From contig NZ_RRCO01000003.1 of NCBI RefSeq assembly GCF_003862475.1, positions 1 to 64,000 of the forward strand: a stretch of DNA of 64,000 nt, written 5' to 3'. Positions within the stretch are counted from its first letter, which is position 1; each line of letters begins with the position of its first letter. Shown here piece by piece: positions 1-9,369 of the stretch. Made by a program: the position numbers and the translations under genes. The DNA comes from Lachnoanaerobaculum gingivalis. Lineage in GTDB: Bacteria; Bacillota; Clostridia; Lachnospirales; Lachnospiraceae. Below the pieces are notes generated by a model. The model was given only the letters and a program-made list of their open reading frames with translations. It did not search any database and had not been told where the DNA came from.

Positions 1-283
1 AAGACCCGAGTAAGCCAGATAAAAGCAATATCTCTTTCACATAAATCCACAATACGATTAATAGAGCGTATTCCTCGCATATTTGCATAAGTAATAACTG
101 CATACATCATGATCGGGTTGTACCCTGTTCTTCCCTTGTCCGAACAATTGGCTAACAGTCCGGAAAAATCTAAATCCTCCATAACTTTTTTTAGGGTATA
201 GACTGGATCGTCATTGGGCAAACTCAATTCATATAAGCTAAAGTTGATTTTCTGTTGACCTATTTCAAAAAAGTCGTTATAAT
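1..283 (-). repeat. Direct repeat copy A (IS1182-type transposase fragment)
   Basis: These 283 bases are identical to 2251-2533. On the minus strand they encode the amino-terminal part of an IS1182-type transposase without its start codon: the copy enters at about codon 6, directly next to the IS1634-type element that begins at 284. The two copies therefore lie in the same orientation on either side of that element. The reading frame is open to the window edge, so the rest of the transposase may continue outside the window. Confidence 0.85.
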
Positions 284-2250
284 CCTGTCTTTGACAGTTT
301 TAAAAGTTAAAGTGCCCTTGAAACCCAGTGTTTTACCGGCTTTCAGGGTATTTTTATTTCGTTTTGAAACTGAAAAAATAGTATTTTATTTTCCTTTACT
401 TTGTTTTTGTATTGTCCTCATTTGACTTTTTGTTATAAATTCAAAATCTGTATTAAAATGACAAATCTCATGTAGTTTATCTGTGAGCTCTGTTCGTTTA
501 TATAGAGGTATGAAACCTTGCTCTTTTATATATGCAAAATTAAAATCTTTTAAGGTCTTTAGAATCTCTTCGCATGTATACTTGTGTTCTAAAAATTTTT
601 CAAGATATCTGTAAATAATCAAGGCTAAAAAGCAGGTTAAGAAGTGAGAAGTAATTCTATCAGTTCTTTGTAAAAATATCGGCCGTGCTTCAAACTCAGT
701 TTTCATAATTCTAAAGCATTCTTCTATTTGCCAACGCTTTTCACTTATACTTAGTATTTCACTTACATTATCGTCAAGTAGGTCTGTTGAGATGGCATAC
801 ATACCATCATACTTTGCCTCCTCATCTATTTTTTCTGTATTAAGAAAGTTATGTACATTTGCTTTTTCACCATCATCAGTTACCGAAATACTACCAAGAA
901 ATCTGGCTGGATCATTAGGATTTCTTCTTTCTTTTTTGATACTGCCTTTTTCAAGCATTAACTTAGCTCTTTCAACTTGTTTCTCTCTAATAGCTTTTTG
1001 GTATTTGGCATATTTTGGTGAGTATGTGATTATAAGTCTTTGAGATAAATCTTTCGGTGTATAGGGAGCATCTTTGTAATATATAGTCTCATCATCCTTT
1101 GAGATTTCAGCCAGATCTACCACTTTATCATCAGATAAACGTTTAAATCCTTTAGTATCTAAAGCCCATTCCCTATCCTGTGCATTAAGCTTTTTTATTG
1201 ATTGAGTAACTACAAAAGCTCTTTCACCCATATGATTGTACTTTCTTATTTTTTCCGAACCAAGTCCGGCATCACTACAGTAAATAAACTTTTGACAATC
1301 AAACTCTTTTAAAATTTTTTCTTCAAGTGGTTTAATAGAGGTTTGTTCATTTGCATTTCCCGGAAATAGAGAAAAAGCAAGTGGAATGCCGTCACCATCC
1401 ATAAACATACCCATTTGTATTATAGGGTTTGGTCTGTGTTCCTTGCTTTTGCCATATCTCTTAATGCCATCTTCATCCTCAATCTCAAAATAATAGTTAG
1501 TACAATCATAAAAAAGAAGCTTATCATTGCGTTTTCCGACTAAATGACTATTTCTATAAGTTTCAGATTGTATAAGGTCACATTCTTTACCGAGTACATT
1601 TAAAGAGCGATATACATCATGTAATTGGTAAGATGGTGGCTCTAAAAAATCCATAGAACAAGAGTAACTTGAGCGTTTACTGGAAGGTTCGAGTATTCTG
1701 GAGTAAATCAAATCGGATAATATCGAGTTGATATCAAACTTGAAGTTATACTTATCCCTTATCTTTCTACAAACTTTATGTAAGCCAAGTTTATAATAAA
1801 AGTACTGCAAAAACAGGTAACCTCCACGATAGAAGACTTGTTGCTGTGGCTGTAGTCGTTTGCTTGAGTTAAAAGAAAAATTTACTATTTTATCTTCTTT
1901 GTACTTCTGTGTTTCAAGTTTTGCCTCGGCACGAGCCCATTTCATGACGTCATCTCTAGTGGGTCCATGCTCTTTTAATAAATCAGCGAGAGTACCAAGT
2001 TTGCGTACATTTACAGAGGTGCTAACCCCTTTGTCATTTATAAAGCTTTTGGAAATATAGAAGGACTCTGCATTTTTTGATTTTGATGTAGTAACTTTCA
2101 TAGATAACCTCCACACCTTATTATAGCATAAAATACTAGAAAATACTATATATTAAAACGAACATTTTGACAAAAATTTCAAGCGAGAAGTGTAGGCTAT
2201 ATGCGGGTTACAGGACTTTTTTTATGCCTATTTAGGTAAACAAACTGTCA
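284..2250 (-). mobile_element. IS1634-family insertion sequence
   Basis: A roughly 1.97-kb element with one transposase gene. The ends carry inverted repeats: GTCTTTGACAGTTT at 287-300 matches the reverse complement of 2242-2255, although the last five bases on the right also belong to the flanking repeat, so the exact right end is uncertain by about five bases. It interrupts an IS1182-type transposase gene and is bordered by 283-bp direct repeats (1-283 and 2251-2533). IS1634 elements are known for unusually long and variable target duplications, which fits this arrangement. Recombination between two IS1182 copies is the main alternative. Confidence 0.8.
386..2101 (-). CDS. IS1634-family transposase
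   Basis: A 571-residue DDE transposase of the IS1634 group (formerly placed within IS4). The likely catalytic triad is D199 in FYDCTNYYF, D277 in CSDAGLGS and E460 in KRWQIEECFRIMK, with a long insertion between the second and third residues as is usual in this group. The start at 2101 is chosen because GGAGG lies six bases upstream; an earlier in-frame ATG at 2116 lacks this. The gene is intact and full length, so the element could be active. It is the only gene of the element. Confidence 0.9.
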   Translation of the reverse strand: MKVTTSKSKNAESFYISKSFINDKGVSTSVNVRKLGTLADLLKEHGPTRDDVMKWARAEAKLETQKYKEDKIVNFSFNSSKRLQPQQQVFYRGGYLFLQYFYYKLGLHKVCRKIRDKYNFKFDINSILSDLIYSRILEPSSKRSSYSCSMDFLEPPSYQLHDVYRSLNVLGKECDLIQSETYRNSHLVGKRNDKLLFYDCTNYYFEIEDEDGIKRYGKSKEHRPNPIIQMGMFMDGDGIPLAFSLFPGNANEQTSIKPLEEKILKEFDCQKFIYCSDAGLGSEKIRKYNHMGERAFVVTQSIKKLNAQDREWALDTKGFKRLSDDKVVDLAEISKDDETIYYKDAPYTPKDLSQRLIITYSPKYAKYQKAIREKQVERAKLMLEKGSIKKERRNPNDPARFLGSISVTDDGEKANVHNFLNTEKIDEEAKYDGMYAISTDLLDDNVSEILSISEKRWQIEECFRIMKTEFEARPIFLQRTDRITSHFLTCFLALIIYRYLEKFLEHKYTCEEILKTLKDFNFAYIKEQGFIPLYKRTELTDKLHEICHFNTDFEFITKSQMRTIQKQSKGK

Positions 2251-2549
2251 AAGACCCGAGTAAGCCAGATAAAAGCAATATCTCTTTCACATAAATCCAC
2301 AATACGATTAATAGAGCGTATTCCTCGCATATTTGCATAAGTAATAACTGCATACATCATGATCGGGTTGTACCCTGTTCTTCCCTTGTCCGAACAATTG
2401 GCTAACAGTCCGGAAAAATCTAAATCCTCCATAACTTTTTTTAGGGTATAGACTGGATCGTCATTGGGCAAACTCAATTCATATAAGCTAAAGTTGATTT
2501 TCTGTTGACCTATTTCAAAAAAGTCGTTATAATAATTAACTGTGAGCAT
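2232..2549 (-). pseudogene. IS1182-type transposase, N-terminal fragment
   Basis: Codons 1-99 match the conserved start of IS1182-type transposases (the segments GYNPIMMYAVITYANMRG and RSINRIVDLCERDIAFIWLTR are typical of the DUF772 region). After WLTR the frame runs into the end of the IS1634-type element and stops at 2232. A normal protein would be about 500-560 residues. Reading continues, in principle, in copy A at 1-283, so the gene was split by the insertion. The ATG at 2549 has only a weak upstream ribosome binding site. Confidence 0.8.
2251..2533 (-). repeat. Direct repeat copy B
   Basis: Identical to 1-283. Sequence identity ends at 283/2533, where copy A meets the left end of the IS1634-type element and copy B continues into the start of the IS1182-type gene. 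Confidence 0.85.
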
Positions 2550-2574
2550 AGTTACATTATAACATGTAACGGAG

Positions 2575-2600
2575 AAAGATGGTTGTCGTTAGCCATCTTT
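2575..2600. terminator. Hairpin terminator upstream of the IS1182-type gene
   Basis: AAAGATGG and CCATCTTT pair around a 10-base loop, followed by a T run on the plus strand; on the minus strand it also ends in TTTCT. Such hairpins near transposase starts commonly block read-through transcription, here from the suf operon. Confidence 0.55.
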
Positions 2601-2615
2601 TTTTATGTAAAACTT

Positions 2616-2650
2616 AGGGAGGAGTGACTCATTTTGAGTTACTCCTCCCT
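2616..2650. terminator. Long hairpin downstream of sufU
   Basis: Two 16-base arms (2616-2631 and 2635-2650) pair with a single G-U type mismatch around a 3-base loop. It lies between the end of sufU and the IS region and is followed by ATTTTAT on the plus strand. It is the best candidate for the end of the suf transcript, although the T run on the minus strand is weak. Confidence 0.5.
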
Positions 2651-2694
2651 ATTTTATGACTGCCATTTCCCGACAGCCCCTTTTTGTATATTTA

Positions 2695-3120
2695 TTATTT
2701 CAACAACTCTTCCATTGTATGCCAGCCAAGTACTGCACATTTTACTCTTGCGGGCATATGTGAAATATCTCTGAGGGCTCCGGCCTCATCAAGTTCCTCT
2801 ATCTCTTCTTCAGTTGCCTCTCCCTTTATCATACGGAAGAACATATCTGAAAGTCTGATAGCTTCATCCTTTTCAAGACCTATTACCATATCAAGCATTA
2901 TATCTGCTGAAGCCTGTGATATGGCACATCCGTCTCCTACGAAAGCACCGTCTTCTATGATGCCTTCATCATTTACTTTAAGTTTTAAAGTGATATGATC
3001 GCCACAGCTTGGATTGACACCGTCCAGTATAAGATTGGCATCTGTAAGATCATGTTTATGATACGGTCTTAAATTATGCTCTGTCAGAATTTCATTATAA
3101 AAGGCTCTGTTATCACTCAT
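2695..3120 (-). CDS. sufU: Fe-S cluster assembly protein SufU
   Basis: A 141-residue IscU-fold protein of the Gram-positive SufU type. It accepts persulfide sulfur from the cysteine desulfurase SufS for cluster assembly in the cytosol. The metal ligands of the family are visible: C39 and D41 in NPSCGD, C65 in GDGCAIS and C128 in VKCAVLGW. The insertion between the second and third cysteine that marks SufU rather than IscU is present. Its start overlaps the end of sufS by eight bases, so the two are translationally coupled. It is the last gene of the suf operon. Confidence 0.95.
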   Translation of the reverse strand: MSDNRAFYNEILTEHNLRPYHKHDLTDANLILDGVNPSCGDHITLKLKVNDEGIIEDGAFVGDGCAISQASADIMLDMVIGLEKDEAIRLSDMFFRMIKGEATEEEIEELDEAGALRDISHMPARVKCAVLGWHTMEELLK

Positions 3121-4330
3121 CGTATCCCATCTCCTTTCTTATATCTAAAAGAGCGGCTGCCAGTGCATCTATCTCTTCCTTTGTATTATAGAAAGAAAGG
3201 CTTGCTCTTGTGGTTGAATTTATCTTAAGATGCTGCAACAGCGGCTGTGCACAGTGATGTCCTGCTCTTACCGCAATACCTTTTGAATCAAGTATTGTCG
3301 ATACATCATGCGGATGCACTCCCTCCAGTATAAAGTTAATTATACCGCTGTGCTTAGCAGGATCTTTTGAACCAAGTATTCTGACATACTTGTTCTTTGA
3401 AAGAACTTCCATAGCATATTCGCTAAGTTCTCTCTCGATACTCTCTATCTTCTCATAGCCTATGCTCTCGATATAGTCGATAGCTGCCGCAAGTCCTACC
3501 GCACCTTCCGCATTTACAGTACCTGCCTCAAACTTATGTGGCAATGGGGCAAATGTGGCTTTTTCTCTGGTAACATACTCTATCATTTCTCCACCGCTGA
3601 GGAATGGAGGCATGGCATCAAGTAATGCCTTCTTACCATAGAGCACACCGATACCCATTGGTCCGCAAAGCTTATGGCCTGAGAATGCAAAGAAGTCCGC
3701 ATCCAGTTCTCTTACATCTATTTTCTTATGAGGTATACTCTGTGCACCGTCAACCACTACTACAGCTCCCACACTATGAGCTTTTTCAATGATATACTCT
3801 ATAGGTGTAGGTATTCCAAGTACATTTGATATCTGTGTACAAGCCACCAACTTTGTATTTTCATTTATTTTAGAATCTATCTCAGCCTTAGTAATCTCAC
3901 CGTCTTCTTCACAATCAAGGAATACAAGTTTAGCTCCTGTAGCTCTTGCCACCATCTGCCATGGAAGCATATTTGAATGATGCTCAAGTATACTTACAAC
4001 TATCTCATCACCGGCCTTTATATTGTTTAATCCGTAGCTGTATGCCACAAGATTTAAGCTCTCTGATGCATTTCTGGTAAAAATTATCTCTTCACTTCCT
4101 GCTGCACCTATAAACTTCGCCACTTTGCTTCTGGCATTCTCATAGTCCTCGGTAGCTTCCACACTGAGTTTATACACTCCTCTTAAAGGATTTGCATTGT
4201 GATGCTTATAAAAATCATTCATCGCATCCAGTACCGCCTGTGGTCTTTGTGATGTAGCCGCATTGTCCATATATATTACATCATCGGATGCTAAAAGCGG
4301 AAAATCATTTCTGTATATACTCTTACTCAT
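3113..4330 (-). CDS. sufS: Cysteine desulfurase SufS
   Basis: A group II PLP-dependent cysteine desulfurase (405 residues) that removes sulfur from cysteine and passes it to SufU. The PLP lysine is K220 in FSGHKLCGP and the sulfur-carrying cysteine is C360 in AGHHCAQP. The start at 4330 is preferred because GGAGG lies eight bases upstream; an earlier in-frame ATG at 4345 gives five extra residues. The gene overlaps the end of sufD by eight bases. A second, different desulfurase is encoded beside thiI at 24832-25986. Confidence 0.95.
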   Translation of the reverse strand: MSKSIYRNDFPLLASDDVIYMDNAATSQRPQAVLDAMNDFYKHHNANPLRGVYKLSVEATEDYENARSKVAKFIGAAGSEEIIFTRNASESLNLVAYSYGLNNIKAGDEIVVSILEHHSNMLPWQMVARATGAKLVFLDCEEDGEITKAEIDSKINENTKLVACTQISNVLGIPTPIEYIIEKAHSVGAVVVVDGAQSIPHKKIDVRELDADFFAFSGHKLCGPMGIGVLYGKKALLDAMPPFLSGGEMIEYVTREKATFAPLPHKFEAGTVNAEGAVGLAAAIDYIESIGYEKIESIERELSEYAMEVLSKNKYVRILGSKDPAKHSGIINFILEGVHPHDVSTILDSKGIAVRAGHHCAQPLLQHLKINSTTRASLSFYNTKEEIDALAAALLDIRKEMGYDE

Positions 4331-5378
4331 CTTCACTGCCTCCAAGATAAAGATTTACTTTCTCTTCAAGTGCCTCATTCTCCAGCTTCTTGCTGATAGC
4401 ATCTATTCTTGCTCTAGCCACCATCTTTGTAACACTTTCCTTGTCCATACCTCTTGAAGTGAGATAGAAAAGCATTTCCTCATCAAGGTTTCCTATGGAA
4501 GCGCCATGTGTTCCCACTACATCTTCCTCGGCACAGAGTATTACAGGTATACTCTGATTGTGGATATTCTGACCTAAGAGAAGTACATCCTCACTCTCTT
4601 CTCCTGTAGCGTCTTTCGCACCTCTCTTAAAGTCAATAGTACCTCTTAGAAGCTTCTTTGAATTGTCATTAAGTACTCCTGAGGCTATCATCTTGCAATT
4701 ACTTGACTTTCCTATATGATCTGCCACATAGTTAAGATCTATCTGCTCCTCGGCCTTTCCATAGTAGCCAAGGTCTGATATAAATTCACTCCTTTTACCT
4801 ACAAGGCTTGCCCTTGCACCTGCAAATATCTTCTCTCCGCCAAGTAAGAGCTGTACAAGCTCAAATGAAGCATCTTTTTCAACATTTGCACCAATATCAT
4901 TGAGTGAAATATCTCTGTCTGACTGAAGTCCTACCTGATACAACTTTACCTTTGCATCTTTCTCTGCAAAAACAAATGTCTGTACCGCCAAAGCACCGCT
5001 ATTTTCCTCATTTGAAGAGTAATCCATCCATACATTGACTTCACTGCCTTCAGCCGCATAGATATAAACTCTTACCTTTGCAAGGCTTTCCTTATCTCTG
5101 CATATATTTATATGACTGTTTGACTTTACACCTGCAAGAGTATTTATAATAATATCTTCACTTTCAGAGTCACAAAGCTCTGTCATATTTGCTCCCATTC
5201 CTGTAGGAAGAGCCTTCATAGCTTCAATAGTCTCTTTTGAAAGTTCATTATTTGCATTCTCATTTAAAACTTTTATATTTGCACTGCCTGTTTCACTTGG
5301 TATAGAAATAGCAGTCTCATTCATCTTTAGCCATCTCCAGGTAAGAACCGGTATTCTGTTTAAAGTAATATCTCTCAT
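4323..5378 (-). CDS. sufD: Fe-S scaffold subunit SufD
   Basis: A 351-residue SufB/SufD beta-helix family protein and partner of SufB and SufC in the SufBCD scaffold complex. The carboxy-terminal signature with GTHGASIGNLDEEMLFYLTSRG is typical of SufD. The stop codon of sufB and the ATG of sufD overlap as TAATG, showing tight coupling. It is shorter than E. coli SufD (423 residues), which is usual for Firmicute versions. Confidence 0.93.
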   Translation of the reverse strand: MRDITLNRIPVLTWRWLKMNETAISIPSETGSANIKVLNENANNELSKETIEAMKALPTGMGANMTELCDSESEDIIINTLAGVKSNSHINICRDKESLAKVRVYIYAAEGSEVNVWMDYSSNEENSGALAVQTFVFAEKDAKVKLYQVGLQSDRDISLNDIGANVEKDASFELVQLLLGGEKIFAGARASLVGKRSEFISDLGYYGKAEEQIDLNYVADHIGKSSNCKMIASGVLNDNSKKLLRGTIDFKRGAKDATGEESEDVLLLGQNIHNQSIPVILCAEEDVVGTHGASIGNLDEEMLFYLTSRGMDKESVTKMVARARIDAISKKLENEALEEKVNLYLGGSEDE

Positions 5379-6784
5379 TAACCAATACTTCCTTTCATTT
5401 CTAATTGAATGAGATTGTTCATCTCTACCGCATACTCAAGCGGCAATTCTTTTGATACATTGTCGGCAAAACCGCTTACGATCATTGCCTTTGCATCCTC
5501 TTCGCTGATACCTCTGTTCATAAGATAGAATACGGCATCATCACTGATTCTTCCAATTCTTGCCTCATGTCCTACATCGGCATCCGCACATCTGATATCC
5601 ATAGCAGGGACTGTATCCGAGCGTGATATATCATCAAGCATCAAAGACTCACAGGATACTGCAGCCTTTGCATTCTTTGCTTTTTCAGATACTACCACAG
5701 CATTTCTGAATGTAGATATACCGCCACCCTTTGAAATCGACTTTGTATTTATAAATGAAGATGTATCAGGTGCCGCATGTACTACCTTTGAACCTGTATC
5801 AAGATTTTGTCCTGCACCTGCGAATGTAATTCCTGTGAACTCCATTCTTGCACCTCTACCCTTTAAAATACTCATAGGATAAAGATATGATACATGTGAA
5901 CCGAATGAACCTGAAACCCATTCAATTCTTCCACCCTCTTCCACAACAGCTCTCTTTGTGTTGAGATTGTACATATTCTTTGACCAGTTCTCTATAGTTG
6001 AATATCTGAGTCTTGCATTCTTTCCTACATAAAGCTCCACACATCCTGCGTGAAGGTTTGCCACATTATATTTTGGTGCTGAACATCCTTCGATAAAGTG
6101 AAGATCCGCACCCTCATCTACTATAATAAGTGTATGCTCAAACTGTCCTGCACCCTTTGCATTAAGTCTGAAATATGACTGCAATGGAATATCAAGATGA
6201 ACACCCTTCGGTACATATACAAATGAACCGCCTGACCATACCGCACCATGAAGCGCCGCAAACTTGTGGTCATTTGGCTTTACAAGCTTCATGAAATGCT
6301 TTTGAATCATCTCGGCATACTCACCATGCATTGCACTCTCAAGATCTGTATATACAACACCCATCTGTGAAACTTCATCTCTTACATTGTGGTATACAAG
6401 TTCCGAGTCATACTGTGCACCTACACCTGCCAAAGATTTTCTTTCAGCCTGTGGTATACCGAGTTTTTCAAAGGTATCTTTGATATCCTCAGGAACCTCT
6501 GACCACTTTGTCTTCATATGTGTATTAGGTCTTACATAAGTAACAATATTGTCGATATCAAGACCGTCTATAGACGGACCCCATGGCGGAACTTCCATCT
6601 GATTATATATTTGTAATGCCTGCAATCTGAAATTTTGCATCCATGCAGGATCGTTCTTCTCTTTTGAAATCTGAGACACTAACTCAGGTGTAAGACCTGC
6701 AGCTATCTTGAAGTTGTCCTTATCTTCATTTCTGAAGTCATACATACTTCTGTTAATGTCTTCTACATATGTCTTTTCCTTCAT
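5378..6784 (-). CDS. sufB: Fe-S scaffold subunit SufB
   Basis: A 468-residue SufB, the core subunit of the SufBC2D scaffold on which Fe-S clusters are built. The whole protein aligns with the family: an amino-terminal segment, the beta-helix core, and the carboxy-terminal DVGHEARIGRISDDAVFYL segment. The start overlaps the sufC stop as TAATG, and the stop overlaps the sufD start in the same way, so the three scaffold subunits are made together. Confidence 0.96.
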   Translation of the reverse strand: MKEKTYVEDINRSMYDFRNEDKDNFKIAAGLTPELVSQISKEKNDPAWMQNFRLQALQIYNQMEVPPWGPSIDGLDIDNIVTYVRPNTHMKTKWSEVPEDIKDTFEKLGIPQAERKSLAGVGAQYDSELVYHNVRDEVSQMGVVYTDLESAMHGEYAEMIQKHFMKLVKPNDHKFAALHGAVWSGGSFVYVPKGVHLDIPLQSYFRLNAKGAGQFEHTLIIVDEGADLHFIEGCSAPKYNVANLHAGCVELYVGKNARLRYSTIENWSKNMYNLNTKRAVVEEGGRIEWVSGSFGSHVSYLYPMSILKGRGARMEFTGITFAGAGQNLDTGSKVVHAAPDTSSFINTKSISKGGGISTFRNAVVVSEKAKNAKAAVSCESLMLDDISRSDTVPAMDIRCADADVGHEARIGRISDDAVFYLMNRGISEEDAKAMIVSGFADNVSKELPLEYAVEMNNLIQLEMKGSIG

Positions 6785-7542
6785 TATTTGCTCTCCTGAA
6801 TATACTTTTCAAATCCATGCTCATTGATTTCATCAACCAAAGAAGCATCTCCTGTCTTTATGATTTTTCCGTCTACCATAATATGTGTATAGTCAACCTT
6901 TAATGACTCAAGTATTCTTGTACTGTGAGTAATTATAAGAAGAGCACCGTCTTTTTTCTTCTGATATTCTTTGATACCGGCTGAAACTGTTCTTACAGCA
7001 TCTACATCAAGTCCTGAATCTGTCTCATCAAGTATTGCAAGTTTCGGTGAAAGCATAAGAAGCTGTAAAATCTCAGCCTTTTTCTTCTCACCGCCTGAAA
7101 AGCCTACATTCAAAGCTCTGTTGGCATACTCACTGTCCATATTTAAGACTTCCATATTCTTTGCAAGGTCTTTTTTAAACTGCATCATCTTTACTCTCTT
7201 GCCGCTTACAGACTCCACAGCATTTCTGATAAAGCTGCTGAGTGGAAGTCCCGGTACCTCAAGAGGGTTCTGGAATGATAAGAACATTCCCGCCTTTGCA
7301 CGCTTGTCTGCCGACTCATCAATTATATTCTTACCGTCAAATATAATTTCACCGCTGTTTGCAACATATCTCGGATTTCCCATAAGAGCGTAGCCTAAAG
7401 TAGACTTACCTGCTCCGTTCGGTCCCATAAGTACATGTGTTTCGCCTTTTTTAATTTCTATATTTACTCCATGAAGAATTTCCTTTAAATTCTCATCATC
7501 TTCTATGGAAACTGTTAAATTATTTACATTTAATAATGACAT
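6784..7542 (-). CDS. sufC: Fe-S assembly ATPase SufC
   Basis: A 252-residue soluble ABC-type ATPase that drives conformational change in the SufBCD scaffold. Walker A is GPNGAGKS, the signature is GFSGGEKKK and Walker B is LAILDETDSG. It is the first gene of the sufCBDSU operon, with the ribosome binding site AGGTGAAAGG just upstream and a good promoter at 7620-7648. Confidence 0.96.
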   Translation of the reverse strand: MSLLNVNNLTVSIEDDENLKEILHGVNIEIKKGETHVLMGPNGAGKSTLGYALMGNPRYVANSGEIIFDGKNIIDESADKRAKAGMFLSFQNPLEVPGLPLSSFIRNAVESVSGKRVKMMQFKKDLAKNMEVLNMDSEYANRALNVGFSGGEKKKAEILQLLMLSPKLAILDETDSGLDVDAVRTVSAGIKEYQKKKDGALLIITHSTRILESLKVDYTHIMVDGKIIKTGDASLVDEINEHGFEKYIQESK

Positions 7543-7616
7543 TGATTTTTCCTTTCACCTCTCCCTTGAGCTTAGGGGTAATCTATAATAGAAAACCAGT
7601 ATTCTATTAATATATT

Positions 7617-7657
7617 GGAATTTTAAAGCTTAATTCCCAGTAAGTCAATAGGAATTA
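7617..7657 (-). promoter_or_regulatory. suf operon promoter with repeated half-sites
   Basis: On the minus strand a -35 box TTGACT (7643-7648) and a -10 box TAAAAT (7620-7625) are separated by 17 bases. Overlapping it are three copies of one motif: GGAATT at 7617-7622, AATTCC at 7632-7637 and GGAATTA at 7651-7657. They form two nested inverted repeats across the promoter, a layout expected of an operator. The regulator is not known. Confidence 0.65.
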
Positions 7658-7660
7658 AAA

Positions 7661-7684
7661 AAAAGCCCTTAAAAAAGGGCTTTT
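7661..7684 (-). terminator. gdhA terminator
   Basis: AAAAGCCCTT and AAGGGCTTTT pair around a 4-base loop, giving a run of T on the minus strand after the gdhA stop. It separates gdhA from the suf promoter. Confidence 0.85.
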
Positions 7685-7717
7685 AAATGCTTATGTATTT
7701 AATTTTGTACAATATTT

Positions 7718-9064
<1,347 letters not shown>

Positions 9065-9083
9065 CTAGGCTTTGTCGGTACTT

Positions 9084-9132
9084 TGAATACTCAAAATACT
9101 CTTGACGTTCAACTCTTAAATAAACGGTTGAA
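9084..9132 (-). promoter_or_regulatory. gdhA: gdhA promoter with inverted repeat
   Basis: On the minus strand TTGAAC (9107-9112) and TATTCA (9084-9089) are 17 bases apart. The -35 box is part of an inverted repeat TTCAAC/GTTGAA (9108-9113 and 9127-9132), a possible operator. The rest of the leader shows nothing further. Confidence 0.45.
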
Positions 9133-9149
9133 TCATAAATATATAAAAA

Positions 9150-9180
9150 GGCAAAGACTCCCTATATAGGCGTCTTTGCC
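9150..9180 (-). terminator. Terminator, probably of the recO operon before IS insertion
   Basis: GGCAAAGAC (9150-9158) and GTCTTTGCC (9172-9180) pair around a 13-base loop and end in TTTTTATAT on the minus strand. It lies just beyond the IS1202-type element, where the recO transcript would have ended before the insertion. Confidence 0.75.
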
Positions 9181-9218
9181 GAACACAAGTCATTTTAGCA
9201 GAATTTCTTCAAATGTCA

Positions 9219-9244
9219 AGAAAAATTATAAAATATCTTCCAGA
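9219..9244. repeat. 26-bp target duplication, left copy
   Basis: Identical to 10822-10847, which contains the recO stop codon. The pair brackets the IS1202-type element. Confidence 0.85.
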
Positions 9245-9369
9245 TATATAAGCCATAAATGATAAAGTCCTGGTATACCACAAATAAAAATGTCCCACTT
9301 ATGGTAGAATAGTATTTTGTATATTCTAACACTAGGAGGGACTGACTTATCAGAAAGGTTATTTTATCA

